From positions 1-13,459 of the forward strand of contig JABVXV010000707.1 of the NCBI GenBank assembly GCA_013365325.1: a DNA stretch of 13,459 bases. The letters run 5' to 3'. Below the pieces are notes generated by a model. It saw nothing but the letters and a program-made list of their open reading frames with translations, did no database searches and was not told the origin of the DNA. Origin of the DNA: Dipetalonema caudispina. Taxonomy: Eukaryota > Nematoda > Chromadorea > Rhabditida > Onchocercidae. The position numbers and the translations under genes are program-made. Of this stretch, positions 6,855 to 13,459 are shown piece by piece; within the stretch, counting starts at the first letter, position 1; every line of letters begins with the position of its first letter.

Positions 6855-9012
6855 ATTATTTTGATATTCATAGATTGCAATATATACAAGATATACTCAC
6901 TTGAAAAAAAATATAATATTAGTTGCTTTCTTTCAAATTAGGTAATGAAGCAAGAAATTAATTAAGCATAGCTTTTGGAATAAATATTTGCAACCAATAA
7001 AAGCATTATTAAGATTTATTATGATTTTTGAAAGTTATCTGCGAGAGATTTAAATTAAAAACATAACCATATCAAATTTAAATTTAAAATGATTCTAATG
7101 TTTCCTACTTGTGACATAACGAAGAATGTTCATGTTCGTAAGCCGGATTATGTGCACATTCGCGTATTCGCATCTTTGCACCTGATAGAAGAAAAAATCG
7201 AGCAAGAAAATTCGTATCATTGCGTTGCTGATCGTGAAGCCATCTTAAGATATCAATAATTAAATATTTTTTAAAAACAATAGTAATTGCTAAATTTCAT
7301 ATATTTGTTCAATTATATTTGTATTTAAATTCTTAGAAAAAGAAATTGTTACTAGTTATCGAAAAAGTAATGATTTTTGGAATAGGTAAATCGGTAAGGA
7401 AAATTTATTTTGCCTAGATAAGTCATTGCTTCAGAATTGCAATATCAGAATAGGAATGAATGTAATCATAACTATTATTTTTCATCCTAAAAACAAAAAT
7501 TTTCTTTTGAAAAAGCAAACAGATAAGTTCTTTCCTCAACTACCAAAAACAATGAAATTCCTGCAGTTATCGTGGAAGAAAAGGAGGAAATATGAATAAA
7601 AATGGAACAACAACGTTTTTTTTTTTTTTTTGCAAAATTTCGATTAAACAATTTTATTTTACTGGCAAATTCTGAAATTTTCAGCTGTAATGCGTTATCA
7701 AACAAAAATAATTCAAAGTGATGAACTGATAAAATCCTTTTGCGTCAAACAATTGACAAAAAGTTACATGGTATCCTCCGTTTTTTTTCCCCTCTTGAAA
7801 TAGGTGCAAAGTTTTTCATTGTCTTTAAAAAAACCCTTCAAGCCAGAGTAATTGAATAACTTCTATATGAATACTATATCCGAAATATTAGGATTCTCCG
7901 GAAAAGCAATGCAGATTGTTATCAAATCAAACTTATCAGTTGATTTTCTCATTACAGCAAAATATAGAAGGCGAGAGAAGCGGGGAAGCAAAAGATATAT
8001 AAATTGGTTAAAAATGAAAATCAAACCTTTCAAGTTGTAAAATACAATGATATGTTTCGATCGAAAAATAACTGGGATCAATTTGGCAATGCTTGGAAAC
8101 TGCGGAAAGTGCTTCAAAATGGCCAATTTTAGTCAATTTTGTAAATCCATCTTCTGTAAATTGCATCGTACATTGATATTTTGACGATAAGTGAAATTTG
8201 TTTAATAAGCTCAATAGCATTTAACAGTCATTGATATAATATACAATGAAAATTGTTTATTAATAGAATAAAGAATGCAACTAAACAGTTAAAATATGTT
8301 TAATTTTGTTAAATGAGTCAAACAAAAAAAGAATAAATCAAATAAATAATTATGATTTTGCAATAATAATAATAAATTCGCAATTTCAATAACAAAAAGA
8401 ATGGCTAATAAGAGATATTTGTTAATTAGACAAACATATTCCTAATCGATAATCGATGTAAAAACACAACAAAAATTGTAATCAATACTGCTAAAAATGA
8501 TAAAATTGCAAAGAATTTACCATTTTCAACAAGTGGTATACAATATAATGCAAGTTGTGCAGGTGTAATATGTAGTGACCTGTTTTGTGTCATCAACTCA
8601 TTCTCATCCCACAATGGTACCTCAAGTGTTCGACGTGGCCATTTTCTGCAATTTTTAGATGAAATAATATAATATGTAATAGCAATAACAATAATAATGC
8701 TATTAATAACAATGATGATGATAGCAATAATAATTATTATTGATAATAATAATAATAATAATAATAATTGATGATAATAATACTAATAAAATTTGTGTGA
8801 AAGAAAAAAAACCTGCAATGATTTTGGACGAAACTTAATGCTATTTCAGCGGGATCGCTATTAGATGGTACATGACAACGGGGTAATTGCATTCGAATTT
8901 CATGTCGTGATGAAGAACAAGGCTCATTAACAAGAAGCACATCAAATGTATTTCCACTAATTTGTTCGCTTTTTTTATTTTGCATTTGCACTACAGCTAT
9001 TACTATTTCCAT
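1147..9012 (-). CDS. kri-1: KRIT1/CCM1 orthologue (KRI-1), ankyrin-FERM scaffold, 15 exons
   Basis: Spliced model on the minus strand: 9012-8813, 8645-8521, 8153-8027, 7243-7109, 6578-6398, 6009-5879, 5744-5645, 5297-5166, 4969-4853, 4741-4588, 4385-4225, 2717-2569, 2231-2024, 1840-1646, 1197-1147. All junctions are GT..AG and phases match, giving 2166 nt and 721 residues. Seen: NPAY at 183-186, NPIF at 240-243, ankyrin signatures PLHRAA (286), TPLH (318) and TALHFAA (352), then a FERM region with MWICSDRLS (460-468), FFRRDARLTL (507-516) and GVNDYGLHL (653-661). These match human KRIT1 in order and spacing. Known: KRIT1 is a non-enzymatic scaffold at cell junctions that binds ICAP1 and CCM2 through NPxY/F motifs and Rap1 through FERM; C. 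elegans KRI-1 acts in the intestine in germline-dependent longevity and in radiation-induced germ-cell death. Inferred: orthology. The exon edges come from splice consensus and homology, not from transcripts. Confidence 0.93.
1198..1645 (-). other. kri-1 intron 14 (448 nt)
   Basis: AT-rich intron between the two last exons with a T15 run at 1286-1300 and several alternative AGs. One alternative, preceded by TTTCTTTTTGTC, would give a tail without homology to KRIT1, so the AG before 1197 is preferred. Confidence 0.6.
1576..1581 (-). promoter_or_regulatory. AATAAA inside the last intron
   Basis: AATAAA on the minus strand, five bases beyond the TAA that ends the read-through frame of exon 14. 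It could serve an alternative, shorter transcript, or be chance in such AT-rich DNA. Confidence 0.25.
1646..1840 (-). CDS. kri-1: kri-1 exon 14: FERM F3
   Basis: Encodes residues 641-705, phase 0 at both ends. VPVHAGVNDYGLHLINAQTK aligns with human [26 protein letters not shown] and the following YIQIYA strand complete most of the PTB-like F3 lobe. Acceptor ATTATTATTAG|TTGCAG, donor CCTCAA|GTAAAT. The frame also runs on into the intron for 19 residues to a TAA at 1588-1586. Confidence 0.92.
2024..2231 (-). CDS. kri-1: kri-1 exon 13: FERM F2, end
   Basis: Encodes residues 571-640. ATVIPIHRL aligns with human KSIVPVTKL, and LQQEFLQICWRFSVYGATFF (613-632) with [20 protein letters not shown]. 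Acceptor TTTTTATAG|TGATCA, donor AGCAAG|GTTATG. Confidence 0.93.
2232..2568 (-). other. kri-1 intron 12 (337 nt)
   Basis: Plain AT-rich intron sequence; nothing else seen. Confidence 0.7.
2569..2717 (-). CDS. kri-1: kri-1 exon 12: FERM F2, start
   Basis: Encodes residues 522-570 plus two bases of 571. MALSLLYDECRFNYLKGLY (527-545) aligns with human LAILILFDEARYNLLKGFY, and LHIIYGA with LQIVYGN. Acceptor TATGAAG|GCGGTA is weaker than its neighbours but gives the correct phase 0 join. Donor CTAAC|GTAAGC. No standalone ORF of 60 residues marks this exon. Confidence 0.9.
3165..3360. other. Less AT-rich intronic segment left of the foldback
   Basis: About 200 bases with visibly more G and C than the rest of the intron. 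One minus-strand frame stays readable apart from several TAG codons, which suggests a decayed repeat or a fragment of old coding DNA. I recognise no protein in it. Confidence 0.3.
3374..3675. mobile_element. Foldback/MITE-like inverted repeat element
   Basis: The left arm (about 3400-3478) and right arm (about 3580-3657) are inverted copies; over the best 62 bases I count about 8 mismatches. Shared landmarks are AAATCCTCTGTT, ATCAATAAAA and GACACATGA. A further outer pair, ATTATCCT at 3374-3381 and AGGATAAT at 3668-3675, may mark the ends. The ~100-base centre has no transposase, so a non-autonomous element is inferred. No target-site duplication was established. Confidence 0.6.
3682..3788. 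repeat. Two imperfect ~53-bp direct repeats
   Basis: The units start at 3682 and 3736. Both open with AAGTACATT, pass through TATCCT or TAATCCT, and close with GGATGAGAATT. They directly adjoin the foldback element and may belong to it. Confidence 0.55.
4225..4385 (-). CDS. kri-1: kri-1 exon 11: FERM F1, second part
   Basis: Encodes residues 468-521. After the split serine it reads LQLKADHKPMLHMNKW, nearly the human LQLKPYHKPLQHVRDW, then KIFFRRDARLTL against human QLFLRRDVRLPL. Acceptor GACTTTCAG|GTTTGC, donor AAAATG|GTATCG. The longest intron of the gene follows. Confidence 0.94.
4588..4741 (-). CDS. kri-1: kri-1 exon 10: FERM F1, first part
   Basis: Encodes residues 417-467 plus one base of 468. 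MDGGNAQLLLTHGQDTT aligns with human MDGSYRSVELKHGNNTT, and FAMWICSDRL (458-467) with FTIWICSENL. Acceptor TTTCTTTAG|GTGGAA. The donor is TTTAA|GTAGGT, which cuts inside a frame that stays open to 4538. Confidence 0.93.
4853..4969 (-). CDS. kri-1: kri-1 exon 9: last ankyrin repeat
   Basis: Encodes residues 378-416, phase 0 at both ends. DAKDSSGRRPIDICV aligns with human ITDQQGRSPLNICEE, and VAKLLLNWKRLNK with AAKLLKEAINK, leading into the FERM region. Acceptor TTTATTTAAG|GATGCA, donor ATACAG|GTAATT. Confidence 0.92.
5166..5297 (-). CDS. kri-1: kri-1 exon 8: ankyrin repeats 2-3
   Basis: Encodes residues 334-377 in phase 0 at both ends. ALLLHQGTDVNASNKAGS followed by TALHFAALQGNVYMVELLL is a textbook third ankyrin repeat, matching human [20 protein letters not shown]. 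Acceptor ACTTTAG|GCATTA, donor AACGTG|GTACGT. Confidence 0.94.
5298..5644 (-). other. kri-1 intron 7 (347 nt)
   Basis: AT-rich intron with a T16 run at 5333-5348; nothing else seen. Confidence 0.7.
5645..5744 (-). CDS. kri-1: kri-1 exon 7: ankyrin repeats 1-2
   Basis: Encodes residues 300-333. RRLLAQGK closes the first ankyrin repeat and WTPLHYCVFYNNLRATE (317-333) is a clear second repeat, aligned with human WAPIHYACWYGKVEATR. Acceptor CTTCTTGTAG|ACGA, donor ACGGAG|GTATAC. It is too short for a 60-residue ORF. Confidence 0.93.
5879..6009 (-). CDS. kri-1: kri-1 exon 6: serine linker and first ankyrin repeat
   Basis: Encodes residues 257-299 plus two bases of 300. It holds a run of seven serines (271-277) using mixed TCN and AGT codons, then W-SEKYPLHRAAH, which matches human W-VDDFPLHRSAC at the start of the ankyrin block. 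The acceptor AGTTTACAG|TTACAA is in phase 0 with exon 5. The frame is open further upstream to 6123, but that extension has no homology and lacks a strong acceptor. Confidence 0.9.
6010..6397 (-). other. kri-1 intron 5 (388 nt)
   Basis: AT-rich intron with A runs at 6224-6239 and around 6355-6377. I searched it for a missed exon that could hold the third NPxF motif and found none. Confidence 0.65.
6398..6578 (-). CDS. kri-1: kri-1 exon 5: NPIF motif exon
   Basis: Encodes residues 196-256. KYDMFIINPIFGTGLHY aligns with human CIYNPLFGSDLQY, so NPIF (240-243) is the second NPxY/F motif. A short NANAN stretch follows, where the human protein has its third motif. Acceptor TTTTGTAG|GCGAAT, donor AATGAG|GTTAAT. 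Confidence 0.92.
6579..7108 (-). other. kri-1 intron 4 (530 nt) with a 39-base poly-T tract
   Basis: Contains several plus-strand pyrimidine runs between 6650 and 6853, ending in an uninterrupted T39 at 6815-6853. In the transcript these are A-rich. Confidence 0.7.
6815..6853. repeat. Poly-T tract, 39 bases
   Basis: Uninterrupted T run on the plus strand within intron 4. The exact length is likely to vary between individuals and assemblies. Confidence 0.9.
7109..7243 (-). CDS. kri-1: kri-1 exon 4: NPAY motif exon
   Basis: Encodes residues 151-195 plus two bases of 196. WLHDQQRNDTNFLARFF aligns with human WLDERHAQSHFIPALF, and NPAY (183-186) matches the human NPAY at 192-195, the binding site for the PTB domain of ICAP1. 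Acceptor ATATCTTAAG|ATGG, donor GTCACAA|GTAGGA. No frame of 60 residues or more covers this exon, so it is easily missed in an ORF scan. Confidence 0.9.
7244..8026 (-). other. kri-1 intron 3 (783 nt)
   Basis: Second-longest intron. Holds a T16 run at 7616-7631. Frames at 7487-7705 (minus) and 7852-8040 (plus) lack homology or codon structure and are regarded as chance. Confidence 0.65.
8027..8153 (-). CDS. kri-1: kri-1 exon 3: Nudix-like domain, end
   Basis: Encodes residues 109-150 plus two bases of 151. The acceptor CAATTTACAG|AAGATGG restores the phase left by exon 2. It is preferred over upstream AGs, even though the frame is open to 8220, because only this site fits the phase. The tail YHCILQLERW aligns with MLIALDKW of KRIT1 and runs smoothly into exon 4. 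Donor is TTGAAAG|GTTTGA. Confidence 0.82.
8154..8520 (-). other. kri-1 intron 2 (367 nt)
   Basis: AT-rich. The exon 3 frame continues upstream to 8220 within it, but the phase and the TTTACAG acceptor put the exon edge at 8153. Confidence 0.6.
8521..8645 (-). CDS. kri-1: kri-1 exon 2: Nudix-like domain, middle part
   Basis: Encodes the end of residue 67 to the first base of codon 109, including KWPRRTLEVPLWDENE and ITPAQLALYC. The latter lines up with TPGCPIFYC of human KRIT1. Acceptor is TTTTTGCAG-like (AATTGCAG|AAAATGG) and the donor is AAAATG|GTAAATT. The frame stays open past the donor and would encode a hydrophobic run, but it does not continue the homology, so that extension is treated as intron. 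Confidence 0.85.
8681..8790. repeat. Imperfect ATA/ATG trinucleotide microsatellite in intron 1
   Basis: Mostly ATA/TAA units with GAT interruptions, purest at about 8742-8768. It occupies much of the 167-nt first intron. Confidence 0.8.
8813..9012 (-). CDS. kri-1: kri-1 exon 1: start and N-terminal domain
   Basis: Encodes residues 1-66 plus two bases of codon 67. The ATG at 9012-9010 opens MEIVIAVVQ, which lines up with the YVAVIRP strand near the start of KRIT1; TFDVLLVNEP follows, like the human YEILLHEVP. An in-frame ATG at 9042 would add 10 residues but lies upstream of a strong acceptor (AG at 9029-9030), so the shorter start is preferred. The donor is CATTGCAG|GTTTTT. The human lysine-rich cluster in this region is not visible. 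Confidence 0.85.
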
Positions 9013-9030
9013 TTCGAAAATATAAATCCT
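9013..9030 (-). promoter_or_regulatory. kri-1 5' leader and probable splice-leader acceptor
   Basis: The minus strand reads ATCCATTTTAG|GATTTATATTTTCGAA and then the ATG. The AG at 9030-9029 sits 16 bases before the start codon, typical for SL1 trans-splicing in nematodes. A cis-spliced upstream non-coding exon is the alternative. Confidence 0.5.
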
Positions 9031-10228
9031 AAAATGGATCATATATTCATGTAATTCAATAAATTTCTCTATTTATATAACAGGTTAGCAATGAATCATT
9101 TGTTTATAACAGTATGAATAATTCTTGTGCAATAAAATATGTGGTAATGAATGGAAATGAATGGAAAAAAGAATAGCAAAGGATATTTAATAAAATTTTC
9201 CAATGTAAAAAATTTCATAAATGAATTAGCAAATGATAAAAATTGTACATTGAAACATTAATGAAAATAGAGTGATAATGTAAAAGTAGCAAAAAAAAAA
9301 GAAGTGATAAGGAGATGATTAAAATATTAGTGAAAGAGTGGATAATTTTAAGATAATGATCGAAATGATAAGTTCAATGATATAGGTTGGAAATAATGAT
9401 GAATCGGAATTGGTCGGAAAAAAAAAGGAAAGATAGGAAGAAATGGAAGAAAAGGAAATGTTTCAAAGGGTGTGGTCGTCATTTTCCAATCACGCAATAC
9501 CTTCTCTTCAACCATCTCATTATTTTGACTTTTTTTTTTTCTTTTTTTTTTTATTTTATTTTTTAAAACTTTTTATCGAAATGAATGAATGAAAATTTAC
9601 ACCTACAAACTTAATTGCATACACTAATACTTTATGCTTAATTAATGATCAGTTAAATAAAAAAAAAATAGATGTAACATATGTGAAAAACAAATAATAA
9701 TACTAATGTTCATTTGAACTTTATGAAGTGAGGGAAGAATAATTAAATTTAACCAAATTGGTAATGAAAAAATCAATAAGCTATAAAAAAAAAAAAAAAA
9801 AAAATAGGTGTAAAAATTACCACTGTGAAAAATTTTGCATGTGTTATCATTGGAGGATAATGATATCATGATTTAGCTGATCAAATAGTAACATGTTAAT
9901 GGAATGATGGCAATTTTTTGCCTTTATTATTTCTAATAAATTTAAATTTAAACAATTATTATATTTAAATTTGTACCACAATATTTATCATCAATCATCC
10001 GTTTGTTTTTTATGAACAATTTTTTAATTGTTTCTTTTCTTACAAAAAAAATAACAATAATAATAATAATAATAAAATAATGAAGTAAAATAAAAAGATA
10101 ATAGGAAAGTTTTTAAATGGAAAATTTTGTATTGAAATATATTTTTTGTTTAAAATTTTGGCTAAATATTGTTAGCATTGCCTGATTTCTTGTTAACATC
10201 TATTTTTTTATTTTTCAAGTTATGGTTT

Positions 10229-10257
10229 TTTTTCTTCTTTCTATGAAAGAAGAAAAA
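10229..10257. repeat. Short perfect inverted repeat
   Basis: Thirteen-base arms (10229-10241 and 10245-10257) around a three-base loop, TTTTTCTTCTTTC pairing with GAAAGAAGAAAAA. The arms are pyrimidine and purine rich. No adjacent gene is seen, so the role is unknown. Confidence 0.6.
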
Positions 10258-10401
10258 TTTCACACATTTCAATCACTTCAAAAAAAAAAAAAAAAAAAAA
10301 ATGCAAAAAACACATCAAACAAAAATGTAAACAAAATTCCAAATAGAAATTAGATATTATTAAATTATAATACCATTCTTGATCCTTTTATTCTATTCTT
10401 G

Positions 10402-10403
<2 letters not shown>

Positions 10404-10445
<42 letters not shown>

Positions 10446-10570
10446 GTTTTTTTTTTTTTTTTATCTCTCATCAAACCCCTGAAATTTTTAATGTTATGTC
10501 AAAAGACACACCCAAATCATTACTGATTGATATCAATCTCCTTAGTTTTTTTTTTTTTTTTTTTTTTTTT
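10404..10570. repeat. Cluster of three poly-T tracts
   Basis: T39 at 10404-10442, T16 at 10447-10462 and T25 at 10546-10570. The phenylalanine-rich frame across them (10379-10579) is an artefact of the T runs. Confidence 0.9.
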
Positions 10571-13338
10571 GTTTCTTGATATCATTTCTATAAACTGTTT
10601 AATTATGCAAAATTTAAGCTTAACAAGAATTTGCAATATCTGTGCACGATTATTCCGTATGATAAGATTCTATTATATGAGGTATGCGATAATTGTAGTA
10701 TTGTGAAGGATATTTGCAAAGAGTTTATCATCATTTTGTAGTATGTAAAGTAATATATTATGATTTATTATGTAATCATATATGCATGTAATAAATATGA
10801 TAAAATTCTGATAAAATATATTCGATATGTTTATTTGTAACCAATATAAAGTGATCAAATAGATAAAGATGAATAAAATACTTATTAAAATGCAAGAAAT
10901 AACGATGATAAGGCAAATAGATTAGCTACATTATATAGTAATAATAGAATATAATAATATAAACGATATATTGTTTCTTATAAAATACAAAATATTACCA
11001 CCTCTTTCTGCATTTGTATTGAGTATTTTAATTAATTTAATTTCATTTAAGTACTTATGTTACAATTTTTTTCTGTAGTTTTTCTTTTTTTTTTCTGTGA
11101 ATTTTTTCGCAAATTTCCATATAATTTATATAATTTCATCTAATTTTTTGCACAATACATAGGAAATTCATTAGGCTTAAAAAATGTCAAAGTATATATG
11201 TGTCATGAAATATATTATTTAAATTTATATGAGGGTAGTAAGTTACATAAAATACACGAAAGTATGTGATTAAATTACTTAAAATCATTTTAAAAATACA
11301 TTGAGGAATCTGAATAAATTACTTAAAATAAATTAGGAAGTCAAAAATATTGTAGTTTATTATTTCGATATAAAAAAGAAAGATAATTATAATTATAAAC
11401 TAATCATTGAATAACTTATTGACAATGGCACTAATGTCCGGTGCTTACAAAAGTTTACTTCTGTAAAAGTTATTTCTTCAAATTTAGTGCAACTTCAAAT
11501 TTGTTTTTGTGCACATAATTAAATTTGTTGCAAGAAATGTTGCAAATTTGAGATATTTTCGATATAGAAATAATTTTTATAATGAAATACAAGCAAAAAA
11601 GACAATAACTATATGGTTCGAGAGGAAATAACAAAGATTGAGAGTATGTCCGAAATATTACATTAAAAGAGATTGAGAGAAGAAGACAAAAGATGACAGG
11701 AAAGAAAGGTAATTTTGTTGACTGAAACCGTTAAAGTTTACAAAGAATGTTCTTTATAAAATATTATATTTTACAGAAATTTTTTTTTGATTTCAATTCA
11801 AAACTGAAAACTTATTTTAGAGAGTTTTTAATGGTCAGTGATCAAAAAATCAAAGAGAAAACATATTTATATTCTACTTGCTTATGCTAATTGTGTAGAA
11901 AAGCAAATTTTCATATTAATAATATTTGTATTCGTTATTAAAAGTTAAAGATTATAGATAAATGTAATGAAGTCAATGATATTTGATTAATAGATGAAAC
12001 AAAAATGTTACCATTCCTCTCTTTCAATTCATATCTCTTCAGGTTGTTAATCTTTACAAAATTTGATTTAGTTAACGTCGGATTAGATTGATTTTTACTA
12101 ATGTCAACAATATCAGGTCTTATAGAAATTACATATTCATGTAAAGTGTATTTTAGGAAACTGTTGGGTTAAATTAGTAAATTTCTGATATTTTTAGCTC
12201 GAAATCTACTTCAATTTAATTTTTCCAATTCTAGGCCTACTAATTTCAGGTCACTAGTAATTTTCGGGATTCAATCCTCAAATGATGATTAATTAATCCA
12301 AAATGTGAACTGTATTAATGACAGTTTGTCTTTTTACATTCTTTCTACATTTGTAGTAATGCAGTTTGTTTATTTAGAATATAAGATTATATTACTTAGT
12401 TGATTCAAGTAATTGGATAGTGAAATGCAACTAAATTAACCAATTCAAATAATTATCTTCTTTCTCTTATTGTTTTGAATATTTTAGCAACAAATTAAAG
12501 GGTAAATTTACAAAAATTTTGTACACTACAATATTTCTCATGATCATAGCAATATTGATAACGTAATCAAAATGCTGTATACAATAGAAGTATCAACGCT
12601 TGTTATTATCGTTAAACGTACGCAATCATAGCACGCGAAATGATAGAAGGATTTCTGTAGAATTTTTCCGTATCGCAAGCATCAATAATAATTGTATGTG
12701 CTACTGATATGATCCTAGAATAGCAACAGAAATGATAAATTTTCCACTTAATTTTATTACTTGTATTTTTTTGAACATCATTTGTAGATAAAAAGAATGT
12801 ATTGTAAATTATAATTTATTGTTATATTAATTAAATTAAACATTTAAGTCAAGTAAAATCAATTACATAATTTAATTTATTTCATTGTTAAAATGAACAT
12901 TGTATCAGTTATTTGATTCCATCGAATAACGTTTATTTCTCAATTCTTGCTTCTTCAAATTTAATTGGTTATTTTTCTTGTACAAACCTAGATTCCAACC
13001 GATTAGACCAATAAAATTATCAAATAGGTGAAAAAAAAGTTCAATGTGAAAAGCCACCAGGAAATCGATTCATTTACCAATTACAGCTGTTGATATAAAA
13101 AGACGTTGTTGCAACATTTACAATAAATTATTCGTATTTTAACTCAAAAATGATTTGTAGTATGAATTAAATGATGATTGCCACATAATCAGTGCTACAA
13201 AACACGTGTACATAGGTAAATTTATATACATATATCTTTCTCAAAAATTAATCGATTTAAGCTTGATCGTATTCCTCTACAGTTTATCACGATACTTTAT
13301 CATAATATTATTGTATTATTGCATTACTGTCGAATATT

Positions 13339-13459
<121 letters not shown>

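Larger units (their letters stand above)
9043..13338. other. Upstream/intergenic AT-rich region, no gene supported
   Basis: About 4.3 kb upstream of kri-1. It contains homopolymer runs (T-rich 9531-9556, A20 at 9785-9804, A-rich around 10280-10300), a TAA repeat near 10050-10075 and the poly-T cluster. The frames at 9642-9869, 10379-10579 and 10673-10858 are low-complexity and have no recognisable domain. A minus-strand frame around 12650-12780 is open for some 55 codons, but without a start or homology. The kri-1 promoter should lie near 9030-9600; no defined element is visible. Confidence 0.55.

Noticed and set aside
7487..8126. Several open frames on both strands between kri-1 exons 3 and 4
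   Set aside because: They overlap the intron or shadow exon 3, and none extends the KRIT1 similarity.
10379..10579. Plus-strand open frame rich in phenylalanine
   Set aside because: It is the translation of three poly-T tracts, with no domain or codon structure.
12600..12780. Minus-strand frame open for about 55 codons
   Set aside because: No start codon with a leader, no acceptor or donor in a sensible place, and no recognisable motif.

Overview
This is a eukaryotic window with very low GC (about a quarter by eye). It is full of homopolymer A/T tracts and ATT/TAA microsatellites. Its one clear gene has many short exons, GT..AG introns and TTTNCAG/TTTTAG-type acceptors. Together with the protein similarity this points to a nematode; the base composition and long AT-rich introns suggest a filarial or other spirurid species. 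The genus is an inference and was not tested.

The window carries one complete, well-supported gene on the minus strand, from 9012 down to 1147. I reconstruct it as 15 coding exons totalling 2166 nt (721 residues plus stop), with matching phases at all 14 junctions. The product is the nematode orthologue of human KRIT1/CCM1, called KRI-1 in C. elegans. In order it has a divergent N-terminal Nudix-like region, an NPAY motif (183-186), an NPIF motif (240-243), a serine-rich linker, an ankyrin block (about 285-416) and a FERM region (about 417-721). The length is close to the human protein (736 residues). The last exon encodes only 16 residues and was found by matching the end of the FERM F3 lobe.

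Layout: 1-1146 is the 3' UTR and AT-rich flank, with a possible polyadenylation signal at 1004-1009. 1147-9012 is kri-1. The longest intron (2718-4224) holds a foldback element of about 300 bp (3374-3675), a pair of ~53-bp direct repeats (3682-3788) and a short segment of less AT-rich sequence. 9013-9030 is a short 5' leader with a probable splice-leader acceptor. From 9043 to the end I find no convincing gene, only AT-rich upstream or intergenic DNA with poly-T runs and a 121-bp ATT repeat that runs off the right edge.

I see no operon, defence locus, CRISPR array, tRNA or rRNA, and nothing that looks like an undescribed system. The points most worth checking are the missing third NPxF motif and N-terminal lysine cluster, a possible alternative 3' end in the last intron, and the intronic foldback element.
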